Below, in pieces: positions 5,318 to 6,775 of a DNA stretch of 6,775 bases. The position numbers were made by a program, and so were the translations under genes. The notes beneath the pieces were generated by a model, which made no database searches, was not told the DNA's origin, and saw only the letters and a program-made list of their open reading frames with translations. Positions within the stretch are counted from its first letter, which is position 1; each line of letters opens with the position of its first letter. The DNA is taken from contig SIAZ01000196.1 in the NCBI GenBank assembly GCA_009695405.1, positions 1 to 6,775 on the forward strand, given 5' to 3'. The stretch comes from Pedosphaera sp. (GTDB lineage Bacteria > Verrucomicrobiota > Verrucomicrobiia > Limisphaerales > UBA9464).

Positions 5318-6634
5318 AGCGGTTCGTCTTCTACTGCCGCTAATGACTTCGGCAATCTCTATGTTTGTGTCGGCGGAAAACTCAACGCTATCGGCACTCC
5401 GAATCGCCCGATTATTTTCACATCCACTTCTGATGACGTCACTGATTCAGGAGATCTTATATTCCCGAGTCGCGGTCTTTGGGGTGGGATTGTTATTTTC
5501 GGTTCGGCTCGTTTGAATAATGTAGGTTGGACGACCAACGCGGTTGCTTATGAGATCTATGAGGGGCTTCCTGACTTAGTAGTAACCAACACCACAGTCG
5601 GGAGTCCCTATTTAGGGCAAGTGGATTATTTACACCGTTTTGGAGGTACAAATGACGAGGATAGTTCTGGAGTTATGCGTTATGTTTCAGTGCGACATGG
5701 CGGCAAGAAGCTGACCACCGATAAGGAGATTAACGGATGGTCGTTGGGCGCAGTGGGCCGCGGAACAACGATGGAATATCTTGAGGCTTATTGTACGGCC
5801 GATGACGGCTTTGAGTTCTTTGGTGGTGCCGTTAATACCAAGCATTTAGTGAGTGCTTTCAACGATGATGACGGCTTCGACACTGATGAAGGGTATAACG
5901 GCAAGAACCAGTTTTGGTTTGGGATCCAAGAGGCCGGTGCCAAGGACAGTGGATCGGAACAGAATGGGCAACCGCAGGCACCGGATGCTTATGTGATCAA
6001 CGCCCTACCTTTGTCTAACTACATCGTACAGAACGCGACCTTGATCGGTGCTGGGGCGACGACTACCGGCAACGATGCTCTCCGTTTCCGCCGAGGGAAT
6101 AAAGCGACATGGCGAAACTCGGTCATCACCGACTTTGGCGGTGTGCGGGTGCGAATCGATGACGATGGGGAATCAACGCCCACGGTCGTTAACAATCTCT
6201 TTTGGGGATTCATCACCAATAGTAACGAGGACTACGGCAAAACCTATGTACCGGCCGAAAGTAATCCGGTGGCAAATCCGCTAATTCGTTCGATCAGCCG
6301 AACTCAGAATGGCGGCCTAGATCCACGTCCTGCGGCAGGAAGCCCTGTCTTTACCGGAGCACTCAACGTGGAGTCTGATGGATTCTGGAGCCCAGCGCCC
6401 TTCAAGGGAGCCTTCGATGCGAATGACAACTGGGCCGCCGGATGGACAGGACTTGCCGCTGAAGGTTTTTTTGCTGCAAAAGGAGCCACCACTAATTACG
6501 TCAGTGGCTATCTCTATGGCGCCCATACTTGGTCCGCTACCAATGTTTATATTCTAACCGAATTTACCTATATCATGAGTAATGCGGTATTAAATATTGA
6601 GGCTGGTACTGTCGTACAGGGCGTCTCAGGCTAG
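5258..6634 (+). CDS. Body of the beta-helix-type surface protein (458 aa open frame)
   Basis: The longest intact frame of the decayed gene, nominally from GTG 5258, which aligns with an internal residue of the repeat rather than a real start (TY-V-MNK versus TY-I-MSN in the second copy). Content in order: AVLTIDAGTVVQG (a beta-helix entry), LYVCVGGKLNAIGTPNRPI, GLWGGIVIFGSARLNN, the Asp/Gly-rich DDGFEFFGGAVNTKHLVSAF and NDDDGFDTDEGYNGKNQFWF, a core with DALRFRRGNKATWRNSVITD, and a final region with AAGSPVFTGALN. It ends with the start of a second copy of the first module, cut off at VVQGVSG. No signal peptide belongs to this piece alone, so it would not be exported if translated from 5258. 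Confidence 0.8.
   Translation: MMNKAVLTIDAGTVVQGSAGSGSSSTAANDFGNLYVCVGGKLNAIGTPNRPIIFTSTSDDVTDSGDLIFPSRGLWGGIVIFGSARLNNVGWTTNAVAYEIYEGLPDLVVTNTTVGSPYLGQVDYLHRFGGTNDEDSSGVMRYVSVRHGGKKLTTDKEINGWSLGAVGRGTTMEYLEAYCTADDGFEFFGGAVNTKHLVSAFNDDDGFDTDEGYNGKNQFWFGIQEAGAKDSGSEQNGQPQAPDAYVINALPLSNYIVQNATLIGAGATTTGNDALRFRRGNKATWRNSVITDFGGVRVRIDDDGESTPTVVNNLFWGFITNSNEDYGKTYVPAESNPVANPLIRSISRTQNGGLDPRPAAGSPVFTGALNVESDGFWSPAPFKGAFDANDNWAAGWTGLAAEGFFAAKGATTNYVSGYLYGAHTWSATNVYILTEFTYIMSNAVLNIEAGTVVQGVSG
6485..6631 (+). repeat. Internal protein repeat, copy B (49 codons, then cut off)
   Basis: This segment reads ATTNYVSGYLYGAHTWSATN, then VYILTEFTYIMSNAV and LNIEAGTVVQGVSG, and is followed at once by TAG. It is the counterpart of 5171-5317. 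Similarity to copy A stops at the TAG: the expected continuation (SGSSST...NLYVCVGGKL) is not found downstream. The ancestral protein therefore probably had at least two modules of about 438 residues, and the second has been lost here. Confidence 0.8.
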
Positions 6635-6644
6635 TGCAACTTCT

Positions 6645-6667
6645 TGTCTGTAAAAGTTTAGGACACC
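6645..6667 (+). repeat. Possible left end of another IS3-family element
   Basis: The stretch begins TGTCTGTAAAAGTTTAG and ends GACACC. A 5' TG, a CTG block, an A-rich block and a terminal GGACACC resemble IS3-family left terminal repeats. It lies 11 bases after the point where the surface-protein gene is cut off, so an insertion could have caused the truncation. No transposase frame is recognisable in the remaining 108 bases and the partner end is outside the window, so this is only a suggestion. Confidence 0.3.
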
Positions 6668-6753
6668 AACGATCCCGGCCATAGGGCCGATGGAGCGGAG
6701 CGGAATCGGCCCTATGGCCGAGACTCGCCCGTCTTCTGGGGTTGCCGGTGTCC
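6661..6753. repeat. Nested palindromic element with a perfect 16-bp stem
   Basis: CGGCCATAGGGCCGAT at 6676-6691 and ATCGGCCCTATGGCCG at 6705-6720 are exact reverse complements around a 13-base loop (GGAGCGGAGCGGA, itself a short tandem repeat). An outer imperfect pair, 6661-6676 and 6738-6753, begins and ends with GGACACC and GGTGTCC and matches at 12 of 16 positions. There is no T-run after the stem, so it does not look like an intrinsic terminator. It is more like a dispersed palindrome or a small non-autonomous mobile element. Confidence 0.6.
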
Positions 6754-6775
6754 GGCCAAAGCTGAAATCTGGAAG

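Larger units (their letters stand above)
5094..6634 (+). pseudogene. Secreted beta-helix-type surface protein, decayed by frameshift, nonsense and truncation
   Basis: Starting at ATG 5094 and correcting one missing base in the run of seven A right after it gives a clean signal peptide: a Lys start, then the hydrophobic core IAAFMLLLLS, then KASA-ATN as a cleavage site. The mature part begins NRISGYLYGSHH, meets TGA at 5216-5218, and continues VATNSYILDGFTY into the long open frame, for about 513 positions to TAG 6632. The body has repeated Gly/Asn/Asp-rich short strands typical of right-handed parallel beta-helices. I recognise the style (GLWGGIVIFGSA, DDGFEFFGG, NDDDGFDTD) from uncharacterised secreted proteins of several Gram-negative phyla, but no function is known to me. 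Its position after the receptor suggests a cell-surface partner; that is inference. Confidence 0.72.

Noticed and set aside
5286..5516. Frame-3 open stretch of 76 residues inside the surface-protein gene, and a similar one at 6048-6284
   Set aside because: Both overlap the much longer, well-structured coding frame and show no recognisable protein features.
6676..6720. The perfect 16-bp hairpin as a rho-independent terminator
   Set aside because: The stem is followed by AGACTCGCCC, not a T-run, and the loop of 13 bases is long for a terminator.

Overview
The window looks like a piece of a Verrucomicrobiota chromosome, most likely an Opitutae-like lineage. I infer this from the style of the ExbB and ExbD proteins and of the receptor, recalled from those families; I could not search a database. 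It carries one TonB/ExbB/ExbD-type outer-membrane uptake locus, entirely on the + strand, that appears to be decaying.

Layout. Positions 1-146 are the right end of an IS3-family insertion sequence: the transposase C-terminus, then a terminal inverted repeat ending in CA. Next comes a candidate promoter (173-201) and a small BamE/SmpA-like lipoprotein gene (225-548). Then follow exbB (579-1355, interrupted by an in-frame TGA at 729), exbD (1352-1801, intact, overlapping exbB by 4 bases), and a very large receptor gene (1811-4904). The receptor gene is broken by a +1 frameshift near 3167 and an in-frame TAG at 3522. After a 189-base gap comes a secreted beta-helix-type surface protein gene (5094-6634), with a frameshift in a run of seven A just after its start, a TGA at 5216 where its own internal repeat has TGG, and an abrupt end at 6632-6634. 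The window closes with a nested palindromic element (6661-6753) and a sequence resembling an IS3-family end (6645-6667).

How it works together. ExbB and ExbD normally use the proton motive force to drive a TonB protein that opens a TonB-dependent receptor in the outer membrane. Here the third gene encodes what looks like both parts in one chain. Its N-terminus is a TonB-type inner-membrane helix with the SxxxH motif, followed by a proline-rich spacer long enough to cross the periplasm. This runs straight into the plug and barrel of a TonB-dependent receptor, with no TonB C-terminal domain between. An ancestral, intact version would be a receptor covalently tethered to its own energy-coupling arm. 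This is the most interesting content of the window.

State of the locus. Three of the five non-transposase genes carry inactivating lesions. Every premature stop can be explained by one C:G to T:A change, and one of them (TGG to TGA) is supported by an internal repeat. With IS remnants at one or both edges, this suggests recent pseudogenisation in a genome under relaxed selection, such as a host-associated bacterium. Some single-base lesions could instead be sequencing errors.
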